Assembly: GCF_000148645.1 (NCBI RefSeq)
Contig: NC_014541.1
Location: 124,001 to 188,000, forward strand
From: Ferrimonas balearica DSM 9799
Lineage (GTDB): Bacteria; Pseudomonadota; Gammaproteobacteria; Enterobacterales; Shewanellaceae
Direction: 5' to 3'
DNA length: 64,000 nt
The notes beneath the pieces are model-generated. The model ran no database searches, was not told where the DNA came from, and worked only from the letters and a program-made list of their open reading frames with translations. A program made the translations under genes and the position numbers. This document shows, piece after piece, positions 17,238-26,620 of this stretch (within the stretch, counting starts at the first letter, position 1; each line of letters begins with the position of its first letter).

Positions 17238-18412
17238 CGGGCAACCTCCGCCCGGGCCAGCAGGCGCTCGGCGTCAGCGGGCTCGATGGCACTGTCATTA
17301 AAGTAATCAATCGGGTGCAGATAACTCATCAGGTATTGGCGCAGCCGTCGCGGGGTAAAGTCAGCGTAGTGAGAGCGTCCCAGCACCCGCAGGGGTTTGT
17401 CCAGCAACATCGCTTCCAGCCCCACCGTGGAGTTGATGGTCACCACCTGGCTGGCCTGCGGCAGCAGCTGCGTCATCGGCGCCCGGCACAGGTGCCAGCC
17501 CTGTGCCGCACTTTGCTGTTGCAGCCATTGCAGGACGGTGGCGTCCGGTTCCGCCGGGTGGGGTTTGATGCACAGGGCCAGACCCGCATCCCGGGCCTGT
17601 TCGGCCGCGATGGCGATGGCCTGGCGGTTGTCGATGTCGCTGTTAAAGCACAACTGACTGTCGCTGCTGACCTGCATGGGGTAGAGCAGAAAGGGGGCGT
17701 CCGGGGGCGTGGCGCTGGCGGTGAGTGGCTGGCGTCGGGCCTGCCATTTACGCCAGGCCCGTTGCCACAGGGGCTGGTCGGCACTGAGTCCACCGAGCCA
17801 ATATCCCAGCTGGTCACGCCACCATTGGGGATTAACCTGTTTGACCTGCGCGCTTTGTGGCGGTTGTTGGTGACGTTGCAGGTAGGCGCTGCGCCACGAT
17901 TCGAACTGGTCGACGGGGTCCGCCAGGGCATCCAGCAGCTGTGGCTGGCGGGCGAGGCGGGAACGGGCATTCACCCCTTCCGGGTCGGCAAACAGTTTGC
18001 CGGGAAAGTTGCCCAGCTCCAGATAGAGCACCGGCAGGCGGTGGTGGCGGGCAAACGCCGTCATGGTTTGCTCAATGGTGCGGCAGCCATTCCAGATCAG
18101 CAGCGTGGTGTGCGGGTCGCAGTACTGTGTCAGGGCGAACCAGACTGCCCGCTGCAGGGCCAGCCAATGGCGGGGCCCGCGCCAATTCAGCGCCGCTTCC
18201 AGACCGACTTCAATCCCACTCTGGAGGGTGTCATCCATCGTGGCAGCACCGCGTTGCAGCCAGTGGCAGGGCACCCCATCACGGCGGGCCAGTTGTAACA
18301 GGGATAGACGACCGGTGATCAGCTGCCAGCGGTGTTCCGGCAGCGCCTGCTGCAGGCGTCGGAAGAACCGGTAGCGTTCCAGACAGTCGACATGAACCAG
18401 ATACGCACTCAT
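17234..18412 (-). CDS. capsule polysaccharide biosynthesis (KpsS/KpsC-like) protein
   Basis: 392 residues. The C-terminal half has the two hallmarks of the Capsule_synth family: KPHPAEP at 283-289 and NSTVGLEAMLLDKPLRVLG starting at 327. KpsC/KpsS proteins are beta-Kdo transferases that build the linker in ABC-transporter capsules. Here the surrounding genes are Wzx/Wzy-type, so this protein may instead be a Kdo or other glycosyltransferase for the repeat unit. The ATG at 18412 starts a hydrophobic strand (MSAYLVHVDC) and leaves a 7-bp gap to the GT4 gene; the in-frame extension upstream would overlap that gene by about 95 bp. Confidence 0.72.
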   Translation of the reverse strand: MSAYLVHVDCLERYRFFRRLQQALPEHRWQLITGRLSLLQLARRDGVPCHWLQRGAATMDDTLQSGIEVGLEAALNWRGPRHWLALQRAVWFALTQYCDPHTTLLIWNGCRTIEQTMTAFARHHRLPVLYLELGNFPGKLFADPEGVNARSRLARQPQLLDALADPVDQFESWRSAYLQRHQQPPQSAQVKQVNPQWWRDQLGYWLGGLSADQPLWQRAWRKWQARRQPLTASATPPDAPFLLYPMQVSSDSQLCFNSDIDNRQAIAIAAEQARDAGLALCIKPHPAEPDATVLQWLQQQSAAQGWHLCRAPMTQLLPQASQVVTINSTVGLEAMLLDKPLRVLGRSHYADFTPRRLRQYLMSYLHPIDYFNDSAIEPADAERLLARAEVAR

Positions 18413-18419
18413 ACAGAAA

Positions 18420-19511
18420 CTACTCAAGGGCGGCGTGATAGGCCGCCAGGGTGTGTTGCAGCTGGGCCTGTGGGCTGAATTGCGCCAGCAATCGGGTGCG
18501 GGCGGCGTGGCCAAGAGTCGCTCCCTGTTCGGGAGCGGTCAGCAGCTGTTGGATGCCCGCTGCCAGCGCCGCGGCGTCGGGGGCCACCAGCCGGGCCTCC
18601 ACGCCATCGTCAAACAGCTCGGGGATGCCGCCGACGGCGGTGGCCACCATGGGCTTGGCCAGTGCGGCGCCCTCCAGCAGGACCAGCGGAGTGCCCTCGG
18701 TGTCGGAGCTGAGCACCAGCAGATCAGAGGCCGCCATCAGTCGCTGAGTCTCGCTGTGGGGCAGGGTGCCGGTAAACACCACATCACTGCCCAGTTCGCG
18801 CCGTTGGGTCTGCAGGGTGGCCATCAGGCTGCCTTCGCCGACGACGATGCCCTGTGCCTCGGGCAGACGCGCCATCGCGTCAACAAAGCGGTCCACCCGC
18901 TTGGCGGATTCCAGTCGCGCCACCAGCAATACCCAGGGGCGTTGGGGGGCCAGCGCCAGCGAGGTGGCCAGCTCGTCCCGGTTAACCTCGAGGGTGGGAG
19001 CCGGGGCCACGGCGTTGGCCACCAGATGGATCCGCTCTGCAGCCACGCCCTGCTGGCGCAGGGCCTGCCCAATGGCATCGGACACCACGATAAGCGGCCC
19101 TTCGGGGCGCAACCAGCGACTCAGGCGGGCGTACAGCGCGCCGCGCCACTGTTGGCGATACTCGTCGGCGTACCAGGAGTTGAGTGTGGTGATGTGGGCC
19201 ACACCACAGCGCTGACTGGCCCAGTGGGCCCAGAACTGACTTTGGATATTGTGGCTGTCGATCAGCGCTATCTGATGCTCGCGGCAGGCCCGGCACAGTC
19301 GGGACAGCAAGCGAGGGTCCGCTTTGTGCTGCCCCAACCCCAGCACCGGCAACCCCCGCGCTTTGGCTTCGCGGTAGACGGCGCTGTCGGTCAGGGCACC
19401 CAGCCAGGCCCGGCCCGGCGGATAGTTGGCCAACAGGCCCAGTACACGACTGCTGGCCCCGCCAAAGTGACGGGACAGGTCGAGCAGCAGAACTCGGGGC
19501 GCGTCACGCAT
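18420..19511 (-). CDS. glycosyltransferase family 4
   Basis: 363 residues with a GT-B fold. The N-terminal nucleotide-fold strand is VLLLDLSRHFGGAS, with the Gly-Gly loop for substrate. The C-terminal half carries the retaining GT4 motif around SSDTEGTPLVLLEGAALAKP, where the Glu residues bind the sugar nucleotide, followed by VATAVGGIPEL. It should add one sugar of the EPS repeat unit on the cytoplasmic face. Donor and linkage cannot be told. The start codon overlaps the stop of the OmpA-WD40 gene by one base (TGATG). Confidence 0.9.
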   Translation of the reverse strand: MRDAPRVLLLDLSRHFGGASSRVLGLLANYPPGRAWLGALTDSAVYREAKARGLPVLGLGQHKADPRLLSRLCRACREHQIALIDSHNIQSQFWAHWASQRCGVAHITTLNSWYADEYRQQWRGALYARLSRWLRPEGPLIVVSDAIGQALRQQGVAAERIHLVANAVAPAPTLEVNRDELATSLALAPQRPWVLLVARLESAKRVDRFVDAMARLPEAQGIVVGEGSLMATLQTQRRELGSDVVFTGTLPHSETQRLMAASDLLVLSSDTEGTPLVLLEGAALAKPMVATAVGGIPELFDDGVEARLVAPDAAALAAGIQQLLTAPEQGATLGHAARTRLLAQFSPQAQLQHTLAAYHAALE

Positions 19512-21661
19512 CAGGGGCGACGCACCAGCCGGAATCCGGTAAAGAAGGCGCGGGTTTCCGGCAGGTCGTACTGACGACGCTGGCAGCTCTGGAAGCGGCC
19601 ACCGGTATCCCAGCCACCGCCCCGCTCCACCCGGTGGGTGTCGGCGCTAAGGAAGTGGTACTCGTTGTCGCCGATAAACAGCGGATTATGGCGTCGATGG
19701 GCCTGGTAACCGGCCTTATCGTAGACGTCCAGTGTCCACTCCCAGACGTGGCTGTTCAGGCCCGACAGGCCGAGAGCGTTGTTCGGTAACGCGCTGACCG
19801 GCATATGGATCGCCTCACCGGTTTTGACCTTTGCCGGGTTGGAGGGCAGCTCATCCGCGGCGGCGGCCACCTCGTCGTTGCCGAAGTTGGTGTTCTGGCC
19901 GCCGTTGCGACAGGCGTATTCAAATTCGGCCTCGGTGGGCAGGCGGAACTCATACTCACTCGTGGCGTTAAGCTTGCAGGTGAAGCGTTGGGCATCGAAC
20001 CAGGACACCTGCTCAACCGGGTGGTCACCGCCCAGCGCGTAGCGGGAGGGGTTGCTGGGCATCAGAGTTTGCCACTGGTCCTGGGTCAGTTCGGTTTGCG
20101 CCATCCAGAACCCATCCACACACACTTCGTGTGCCGGGGTTTCGTCTTTGGCGCAGGACTGGGACCCACTGTCACAGCCCTGGATATAGCAGCCACCCTC
20201 AACCCAGACAAAGGGTACGCCGGTGGTGGGCTCACGCCAGATCTCCCCGGCCTGGCCCGGCTGGGGCTGATGGTCCGGGCGGGCCAGATCCTGCTGGCGC
20301 ACCAGTTCAAAACGGTCGCTGTCCCACTGTGACAGCGTCGCTTCACCGGCCCCGTTCAACAGGTGGCCGTTGGCGTTAAAGCTGAGGCGATGGATGGTGC
20401 CTTCGGTGGGGCGTTGCTGCAGTCGACGGCCACTGGCGGTATCCCAAACCACTAGCTGCTGGTTGCTCCAGGCGGTCGCCAGGCGCTGGCCGTCCGGGCT
20501 GAAGGCCAGAGCGGTAATGCCGTGGGCGGAGGGGTGGCTCAGGGTATGGGACTCACCCGCTTCGGTATCCAGCAGCACCAGTTCGCCGTTACCCCCGGCC
20601 ACGGCCAGGAAGCGGTCATTGCTGGAGTACGCCATATCGTTGATGCGCCCGTGCAGCAGTTTTTGCTCAGACACCTTAGTGCGGGTGGCCAGGTTCCACA
20701 GGCTCAGGTTGCCGCCGATGTCACCCAGTGCCAGACGTCGACCATTGTGGTTGGCGGTCAGTGCACTCAGCGGCAGGGCCCCCTCGGTATCGAGTTTGTG
20801 CTGGCGGGCGTCGGTCAGATCCCACAGGGCGGCGCTGTGATCATGGCTGGCGCTGAACAGCCATTTGCCGTCCTGGCTGAAGGTGATGTCGACCACGGTG
20901 TCGTCGTGGCCATAGCGGGTGTTGATCAGGTCACCGGTGGCGAGGTCCCATAAGCGGACAGTGCCATCCAGATGACCACTGGCGGCGAGGCGCCCATTGG
21001 GGGAGATGGCGGAGGCCATCACCGGGCTGTCATTCACTTCGGTGGTGTATTGGGGACAGCCTTCGGCCAGTTGCCACAGGGCCAGGCGCCCGCTGGGGTC
21101 GGAAGCCAGGGCAAGACCGCCGTCCGGTGAGAAGCTGGTGGCCGGGCCGACAGCGGGTTGGCCACCCTGCGCGCCAAGGGCATAAAGCGCAGCCAGGGTG
21201 ATCTCCACCCGGCGGTTTGCCGCCATGCCACGGGCGCTGTCGTTGCTTTGCAGCGGCTGGGTTTCGCCAAAGTAGCGGGACTCAATGCGGATGTGCTGTT
21301 CCGGCATCAGGCTCGTCAGAAACTGCGCGACCGATTGGGCCCGACGCTGCGACAACCCCAGGTTGTACTCTTCAGCCCCGGCGCTGTCAGTGTGGCCGCT
21401 GATGGCCAGTGCCATCTGACCGTCCAGCATCGGCGCCAGTTTAGCGGCCAGCTGGGTCAATGCCTGTTGATCGGCTTGCGACAGGGTGGCGCTGTCGGTA
21501 TCAAAGTGCACGTTCAGGGTGATCTGCTGGCGTTGTCCCGAGATCAGCGCATCGGTGTCCGCCTGCCATTGTCCGGCGAGCGGGGCTGCCTGGGCACCGG
21601 CGACCAGCATCAGGCTGGCGGCCAGCAGGCTCAGTCGGGGCCATCGAGGGGTGCTAGTCAC
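19511..21661 (-). CDS. OmpA - WD40 propeller - SUMF1-like fusion protein
   Basis: 716 residues with a signal peptide (about 1-25). First comes an OmpA-type peptidoglycan-binding domain (about 45-155), with HFDTDSATL, GHTDSAG and NLGLSQRRAQSV. Then come seven WD40-like repeats (about 165-455; each ends in a Trp-Asp-like dipeptide such as RLWDL, ALWDL, SLWNL and VVWDT), enough for a closed propeller. Last is a SUMF1/FGE-sulfatase domain (about 475-716) with FRLPTEAEFEYACR, HVWEWTLD and RVERGGGW. The two catalytic cysteines of true formylglycine enzymes are not in place: after RGGGW the sequence is DTGGRFQSC. It is therefore probably a binding protein, anchored in the periplasm at peptidoglycan. 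Confidence 0.85.
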   Translation of the reverse strand: MTSTPRWPRLSLLAASLMLVAGAQAAPLAGQWQADTDALISGQRQQITLNVHFDTDSATLSQADQQALTQLAAKLAPMLDGQMALAISGHTDSAGAEEYNLGLSQRRAQSVAQFLTSLMPEQHIRIESRYFGETQPLQSNDSARGMAANRRVEITLAALYALGAQGGQPAVGPATSFSPDGGLALASDPSGRLALWQLAEGCPQYTTEVNDSPVMASAISPNGRLAASGHLDGTVRLWDLATGDLINTRYGHDDTVVDITFSQDGKWLFSASHDHSAALWDLTDARQHKLDTEGALPLSALTANHNGRRLALGDIGGNLSLWNLATRTKVSEQKLLHGRINDMAYSSNDRFLAVAGGNGELVLLDTEAGESHTLSHPSAHGITALAFSPDGQRLATAWSNQQLVVWDTASGRRLQQRPTEGTIHRLSFNANGHLLNGAGEATLSQWDSDRFELVRQQDLARPDHQPQPGQAGEIWREPTTGVPFVWVEGGCYIQGCDSGSQSCAKDETPAHEVCVDGFWMAQTELTQDQWQTLMPSNPSRYALGGDHPVEQVSWFDAQRFTCKLNATSEYEFRLPTEAEFEYACRNGGQNTNFGNDEVAAAADELPSNPAKVKTGEAIHMPVSALPNNALGLSGLNSHVWEWTLDVYDKAGYQAHRRHNPLFIGDNEYHFLSADTHRVERGGGWDTGGRFQSCQRRQYDLPETRAFFTGFRLVRRP

Positions 21662-22812
21662 TGATCATTCTCCTTTGCAGTGTGCGCTGAGCCTTTTTCC
21701 GGCTCCCACTTTGGGGCGGCTCGGCCGGTGATAAAGTCGAACCAACCCAGCAGCATGCCGATGTTGGCCAAAATAAAATAGGTTGCCTGCTCCGCCACTC
21801 GTTGCAATGCACGGGGCCCGAGCCAGGGATGGAGCGCGGCCAGGCCATAACCGGCCAGTTGCAGGACCAACAGCAGTGCCGCGATGGGGTGAGTTGGCGC
21901 CAGCAAAGCGCTGCCCAGCAGCAGGCCCAGCAGGGCCAGAGGCAGCAGGCGACGCCCCACCTTGTTGATCCAGAGTCCGGTGGCCACCTGGCCGTAACGC
22001 CAGGGGTTGAGCAAGCGGCGATGGTGGCGCAGTCCATTCAGGCTGGCACCGACGATCCGCCTGCGGCGGGGGATCTCCTGCGCCATGCGATGGACCGGCA
22101 GCGGCACCCGGGCAATGGCGCCGGGAGCAAACACAAAGCGCTGTCGCTGGGCAATCACGCTGAGGGCGGCGTACAGGTCATCGGTTACGGCGGCGGGAAT
22201 CGGCTGGTAGAGCCGACGCCAGAGCGCGTAAAGCTTACCGTCGTTGCTGGTCAGGCTGCCCCGGGCGCTCTCCCCCAGTTTGATGCGGCTGTCCCAGTCG
22301 ATGTAGTCGGACTGGGCCTGGGCCAATGCTGAGCTGCCCTGAACCCGGCGCTGTCCGCACACGCCGCCGATGCCGGGCTGGCACAGCGGGGAAATAAGGG
22401 CACACAGGGCATTGTCATCCAGCAGGGCGTCCACATCGGAGAACACCAATACCTCGCCACTGGCCTGTTCTGCCAGGGCATTAAGTCCGGCAATTTTGCC
22501 GTGGTGCTCGGTGCTGCGCAGCAGGGTGGTCGCGGGCCAGCGCGCCACCCGTTCGGCGGTGTCGTCGCTGGACCCATCGTCGTACACCAGCACCTGCGGT
22601 GTCGGCCCGGGATAGTGAAGGCCAAAGGTGTTGGCCAGCTTGGCGTCGATGCGGTCTGCGCCGTTTCGTACCACGATAAGGACCGACAGGCTGGGCCAGG
22701 TGGTGGGGGCCGGTATCGTTTGCGGGGCATGACGACTTTGGCGCAGGCACCAGAGCGGATAGCCCAGCAATACCAGAACCAGCAGAGCGAGGCTGAGCGA
22801 CAGCAGCATCAT
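21658..22812 (-). CDS. membrane glycosyltransferase family 2
   Basis: 384 residues. An N-terminal membrane helix (about 2-22) precedes a GT-A domain (about 45-260) with VLIVVRNGADRI, YDDGSSDDTAERV and the metal-binding FSDVDALLDD, plus a QRQRF acceptor motif near residue 200. Two or three further membrane helices follow (about 275-355). This layout, cytosolic GT2 between membrane segments, is that of processive or polyprenyl-linked glycosyltransferases. It should extend the EPS repeat unit on its lipid carrier. It overlaps both neighbours by ATGA. Confidence 0.87.
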   Translation of the reverse strand: MMLLSLSLALLVLVLLGYPLWCLRQSRHAPQTIPAPTTWPSLSVLIVVRNGADRIDAKLANTFGLHYPGPTPQVLVYDDGSSDDTAERVARWPATTLLRSTEHHGKIAGLNALAEQASGEVLVFSDVDALLDDNALCALISPLCQPGIGGVCGQRRVQGSSALAQAQSDYIDWDSRIKLGESARGSLTSNDGKLYALWRRLYQPIPAAVTDDLYAALSVIAQRQRFVFAPGAIARVPLPVHRMAQEIPRRRRIVGASLNGLRHHRRLLNPWRYGQVATGLWINKVGRRLLPLALLGLLLGSALLAPTHPIAALLLVLQLAGYGLAALHPWLGPRALQRVAEQATYFILANIGMLLGWFDFITGRAAPKWEPEKGSAHTAKENDQ

Positions 22813-24179
22813 TCGGCACGCTCCGCATCCCGGCGCAGCAGGGCCGCCACCGGCAGGATCAACAGCCAGTACTTATGGTGGGTGTCACTGAAGATCATCA
22901 GGTAGGCCAGCAGGGTCAGGAACATGATGCGATAGCTGGCCACCAGATCAGCCTGGGCCCACTGGCCCAGCGACTGCCAGCGTCGTTCGCTGAAACGCAG
23001 GTCCTGCCAGCCCCGGTACTGGATGGCGAGGAACAGGGCAAAGCCGATCAGACCTGACCCTACCAGCACCTCCATATAACTGTTGTGGGCGAAACGACGA
23101 TCGCTTTTGCCCTCGCGGCTGAACTCTTTGGCCTCGTCCGAGCGCACATAGCGTTCCGGGAAGGTGCCCGGGCCATGGCCCAGCAGTGGGGCATCGGCCA
23201 GGCTGTCCCAGCCCACCACCAGATAGGAGGCCCGTCGGCTCAGGGATTTGTCACCGCTGTCGGTGATGCTGAGCTGACGCTCCCAGAAGCTTTGGGGCAG
23301 GGTCATCATGGTGGCTGCCCCGCCCAGTGCGACCAGCGCGATCACCACCCCCAGCAGGCGCACCTGCAGGCGATGGCGGTAGTGCCAGACCAGTTGGGCG
23401 GTACAGATCATCAGCATCAGTACGGCGCCACGGGAGTAGGTGGACGCCACGGCCAGCAACGACACGATGATCAGGGCGACGTAGAGGGATTTCTGTCGTT
23501 TCAGGGGGCTGTACAGCACCCGATGCACCAGCAGGGGCAGACCAAACAGCAGCATCAGGCCCATGTTGTTGGGGTCGCGGGTGCCGCCCAGGCCGCGGCT
23601 GATGTCGCCCTTCTGCGCGGCCAGCCCCTCCAGCCCCAGCGCTGAGCCCAGCAGGGCCAGCAGGGCGCCGATGCCGATGCTGACGATCAGCACATTGGGC
23701 AGGTGGCGGTAGAGGTCCTCACGTCGCAGCAGAAACAGTGGCAGGGCGATAAACACGCACCCGGCCAGCCACAACAGCAGGTCTTTGACGGCGACACTGC
23801 CATAGGGGCTGAACACCACGGACACCAGATTGACCGCCAGAAACAGCGCAAACAGAGGCCAGAACCGGGCGCGGGCATCGGACAGCTGGCGGCGGCGCAC
23901 CAGCAGGTCGATGGCGATGATGACGATCAACAGCGCGGCCACCAGCCAGGCGATGTCGATGCGGTCGCCGAGGATTTTTCGGTAGGCCCCGAAGGGGATG
24001 GTGGCCACCATCAGCAGAAAGCCCCAGTGGGGTGACCGCGCGACCACCAGTGACAGCAGCAGGGCAAAGGCGGGCACCCAGGCGGCCCAATAATAGGGGG
24101 TGACCAGCATCCCCAGTGTGGCCAGCAGCAACCCGGTCAGGAGTGTGGTGAGAACCAGATTGTTGCCCAGTCTGCCCAT
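22809..24179 (-). CDS. wzy: O-antigen ligase/Wzy-like polymerase
   Basis: 456 residues with about ten to twelve predicted helices, and one large periplasmic loop (about 300-360) that contains DSLADAPLLGHGPGTFPERY. That block is the conserved Wzy_C signature shared by O-antigen ligases (WaaL) and some Wzy polymerases. The arginines and the later HNSYMEVLVGSGLIGFALF also belong to it. Inside an EPS operon with Wzx, Wzz and Wza, polymerase is the more likely job. The gap to the sugar transferase stop is 3 bp. Confidence 0.85.
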   Translation of the reverse strand: MGRLGNNLVLTTLLTGLLLATLGMLVTPYYWAAWVPAFALLLSLVVARSPHWGFLLMVATIPFGAYRKILGDRIDIAWLVAALLIVIIAIDLLVRRRQLSDARARFWPLFALFLAVNLVSVVFSPYGSVAVKDLLLWLAGCVFIALPLFLLRREDLYRHLPNVLIVSIGIGALLALLGSALGLEGLAAQKGDISRGLGGTRDPNNMGLMLLFGLPLLVHRVLYSPLKRQKSLYVALIIVSLLAVASTYSRGAVLMLMICTAQLVWHYRHRLQVRLLGVVIALVALGGAATMMTLPQSFWERQLSITDSGDKSLSRRASYLVVGWDSLADAPLLGHGPGTFPERYVRSDEAKEFSREGKSDRRFAHNSYMEVLVGSGLIGFALFLAIQYRGWQDLRFSERRWQSLGQWAQADLVASYRIMFLTLLAYLMIFSDTHHKYWLLILPVAALLRRDAERAE

Positions 24180-24182
24180 GGT

Positions 24183-25184
24183 TCAGCTCATAAAGTATTT
24201 GCTGAGGAAGTAACGGTTCAGCGGCGTGGCTTCGGCAATGCGCACCAGATAACAGTGGGGCTCTTCCGGCGTGCTGCGGGCGCTGATCACGGTGCCGCGC
24301 ACCCGGCACAGCTTGGTGCGGAAACGGGCCTTGCGGATAAAGTGGGTGCGCAGAACCAGCTCCAGCTCGGCCTCAGGGTTCTCCAGCGGATGGGACAGGG
24401 CGATCAACATGGCATCGTAAGTGATGTTGACGATGTGGCCCTGCACCGGCGGCTGACACTGGATATGGACTTTGGCGTAGCGTGGCTTATGGCGGCGGGT
24501 ATGGCGCCGCTCGCTCCACTGTTGGCCGAACATGACACGGCCGCCGGTGATCTTCAGCAGGCGCCAGCAGTGGCGCACCAGACGCTGGGTCAGCACCAGG
24601 CTGGCCTGGAAGAAGAACAGCAGGTCGGAGTGCAGTCGACGGCGGTTGATGTAGACGTTGTCGATAAAGCTGCGGATGCGCTTATCGGTGCCGTGGGGGG
24701 TAAACAGCTGGGAGTAACCCAGCATGCCCGGGGCGACCCGAAAACGGTGGTCGTAAAACGGGATCTCGCGGCACATGGTTTCGTACACCGCTGGCCGTTC
24801 CGGGCGCGGGCCAATCAGCGCCATATCGCCTTTGATCACGCACAGCACCTGGGGCAGTTCATCCAGATGGGTATCGCGCAGGAACTTACCAAAAGGGGTT
24901 TCCAGCTGCTGGCTTGGCTTGAGCAGGTTGGCCCCGATGATCGCTTCGGCATTGGGCACCAAGGTGCGGAACTTATACAGCGTGAACAGCTTACGATCTT
25001 TGCCCAGACGGGTGCCGCGGTAAAACACCGGGCCGCCATCCTGCAGCTTGATGATCAGGGCAAACACCAGGCCCATGGGCAGGGCGCACAGCAGCATCAG
25101 CCAGGCGGCTGTCAGCTCCAGCGTTCGGCTCCAGCGCTGTTTGGGAAACAGCGCACTGATGGAACGGGACACAATCTGACTCAT
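24183..25184 (-). CDS. priming sugar transferase with PilZ-like C-terminal domain
   Basis: 333 residues. The first 205 form a bacterial sugar transferase (polyprenyl-phosphate phosphohexose transferase, WcaJ/PglC type): a re-entrant helix at about 25-47, FTLYKFRTL, THLDELPQVLCVIKGDMALI and GPRPERP. It starts the repeat unit on undecaprenyl phosphate. Unusually there is no long N-terminal membrane domain. The extra C-terminal 120 residues begin ERRHTRRHKPR, continue GHIVNITYDAML and then alternate strands, which resembles a PilZ domain (RxxxR and D/NxSxxG motifs), although the final Gly is Ala here. c-di-GMP control is therefore possible but unproven. Confidence 0.83.
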   Translation of the reverse strand: MSQIVSRSISALFPKQRWSRTLELTAAWLMLLCALPMGLVFALIIKLQDGGPVFYRGTRLGKDRKLFTLYKFRTLVPNAEAIIGANLLKPSQQLETPFGKFLRDTHLDELPQVLCVIKGDMALIGPRPERPAVYETMCREIPFYDHRFRVAPGMLGYSQLFTPHGTDKRIRSFIDNVYINRRRLHSDLLFFFQASLVLTQRLVRHCWRLLKITGGRVMFGQQWSERRHTRRHKPRYAKVHIQCQPPVQGHIVNITYDAMLIALSHPLENPEAELELVLRTHFIRKARFRTKLCRVRGTVISARSTPEEPHCYLVRIAEATPLNRYFLSKYFMS

Positions 25185-26620
25185 CGATGACCTTTGGCAG
25201 TGGGCTGAGGGGCGGCATCGATCTGCGGAATCGACAGCAGGGTCGGCAGACCGAGGTGGCGCTCGGAGTCCTCGGCACGCTTAAAGCTGTGGTCGAAGAA
25301 CTCGTTGATAAAGCCGATGCAGACACCGGTGATCAATGCCACCAGCAAGCCCAGCGGCAGCATGGTTTTCCAGCGCGGGAACAGGGGCTCCAGCTGAGCC
25401 TCCGGCGGCACCAGTACCACCACCTGAGCATTGAGGTGTTCGTCGCTGAATCGACTCTGGATCTGGGCCTGTTCGCGGCGCTTGTAGAAGGTTTCGTAGG
25501 AGAAGCCCAGCAGCTTAATCTCCTGGTCCAGCCGCTCCATCTGCAGCTTCACTTGCTGCAGTTCGACGTTGCGCTGGCTCAGGGTCAGCATCTTCTGGTT
25601 CAGGCTGTTGATGTCGGCGCGCAACAGCGCCACCTGATCAGCCAGTTCCTGCTGCAGGGTGCCGATCTCGTCACGCAGGATTTGGTAGGTCTGCTCAATC
25701 TGGTGATCCAGCGCCTCGGCCGGTGGCGATTCCGGCAGATACACCTGTTCCAGCTCGGTTTGACGGGCCACCAGCATCTGGATCTCAGTGGTCAACTTCT
25801 GCACCGTGACATTATCGATAAAGGAGAAGTAGTGCAGGGCATTCTCGTTCAGCGCCTGGGTCAGCTTCTGCTCACGGTGATTAAGGCTCTGCGCTTCCTG
25901 CTCCAGTCGGCTGTGCTGCAGCTTCAGTTCGCGAAGCAGCGTCAGATTCTGCTCGATCTCCTGAGCGGGCGCGGCCGCCTGGTGGGTCTCGATCAGCGCC
26001 ATCTTCTCAGCCCGGCGTTGCTGCAGCTGACTGCTGTAGTCTTCGGTCTGCTGGGTAAACAGGTCACGCAGGGTGTCCGGCTCAAACACCGTGCTGCGGT
26101 AGGACAGGTAGCTGTTGATCACCGCCGTCAGCAGGGCATTGCCCTCTTCCGGATCAGACCAGGCCAGGCTGATCCGGATCACCTTGGAGGAGGGCACCAC
26201 TTGCGTGGTCAGCTTGGCTTCCAGGCCACGGGTGGCTTTAACCAGATCGGCTTCCTCTTCCGGCGCCTGCCACAGCCCCTGCTCAACCATCTTGTTCACC
26301 GCGCGGCGCAGTACCGCCTGCGAGGTGATGATGGCGACTTCGGAGTTCAGGTCATCCTCGTTGACCGGGTTGACCCGCAACATGGTCTCTTCCAGCATCT
26401 CCGGTGACGTCTCCACCTGCTTGGACTTGAGCAGCACGGTGGAGTCGATCTGGTAAACCGAGGGCCAGAACAGCAGCACCGCCAGTACGGCGAGGAACAC
26501 CAGCGCCGCGACCCGCTGGATCAGCCATTTCTGCATAAACAGGATGGTGACCAGCTCCCGCAACGGGTTCTCGGTGCCCTGGGCATTTCGCTCCCAGGAA
26601 GCGTTGCTCACGTTCTGCAT
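25181..26620 (-). CDS. wzz: polysaccharide co-polymerase Wzz/GumC family
   Basis: 479 residues: two membrane helices (about 33-53 and 425-445) bracket a long periplasmic region, much of it heptad-rich coiled coil (about 190-390). The N-terminal Wzz block (VLLKSKQVETSPEMLEE and VAIITSQAVLRRAV) is clear. No kinase domain is fused, so this is the split type in which the tyrosine kinase is separate, here the product of 27626-28303. It sets polymer length and links polymerisation to export. It overlaps its neighbours by one and four bases. Confidence 0.9.
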   Translation of the reverse strand: MQNVSNASWERNAQGTENPLRELVTILFMQKWLIQRVAALVFLAVLAVLLFWPSVYQIDSTVLLKSKQVETSPEMLEETMLRVNPVNEDDLNSEVAIITSQAVLRRAVNKMVEQGLWQAPEEEADLVKATRGLEAKLTTQVVPSSKVIRISLAWSDPEEGNALLTAVINSYLSYRSTVFEPDTLRDLFTQQTEDYSSQLQQRRAEKMALIETHQAAAPAQEIEQNLTLLRELKLQHSRLEQEAQSLNHREQKLTQALNENALHYFSFIDNVTVQKLTTEIQMLVARQTELEQVYLPESPPAEALDHQIEQTYQILRDEIGTLQQELADQVALLRADINSLNQKMLTLSQRNVELQQVKLQMERLDQEIKLLGFSYETFYKRREQAQIQSRFSDEHLNAQVVVLVPPEAQLEPLFPRWKTMLPLGLLVALITGVCIGFINEFFDHSFKRAEDSERHLGLPTLLSIPQIDAAPQPTAKGHR

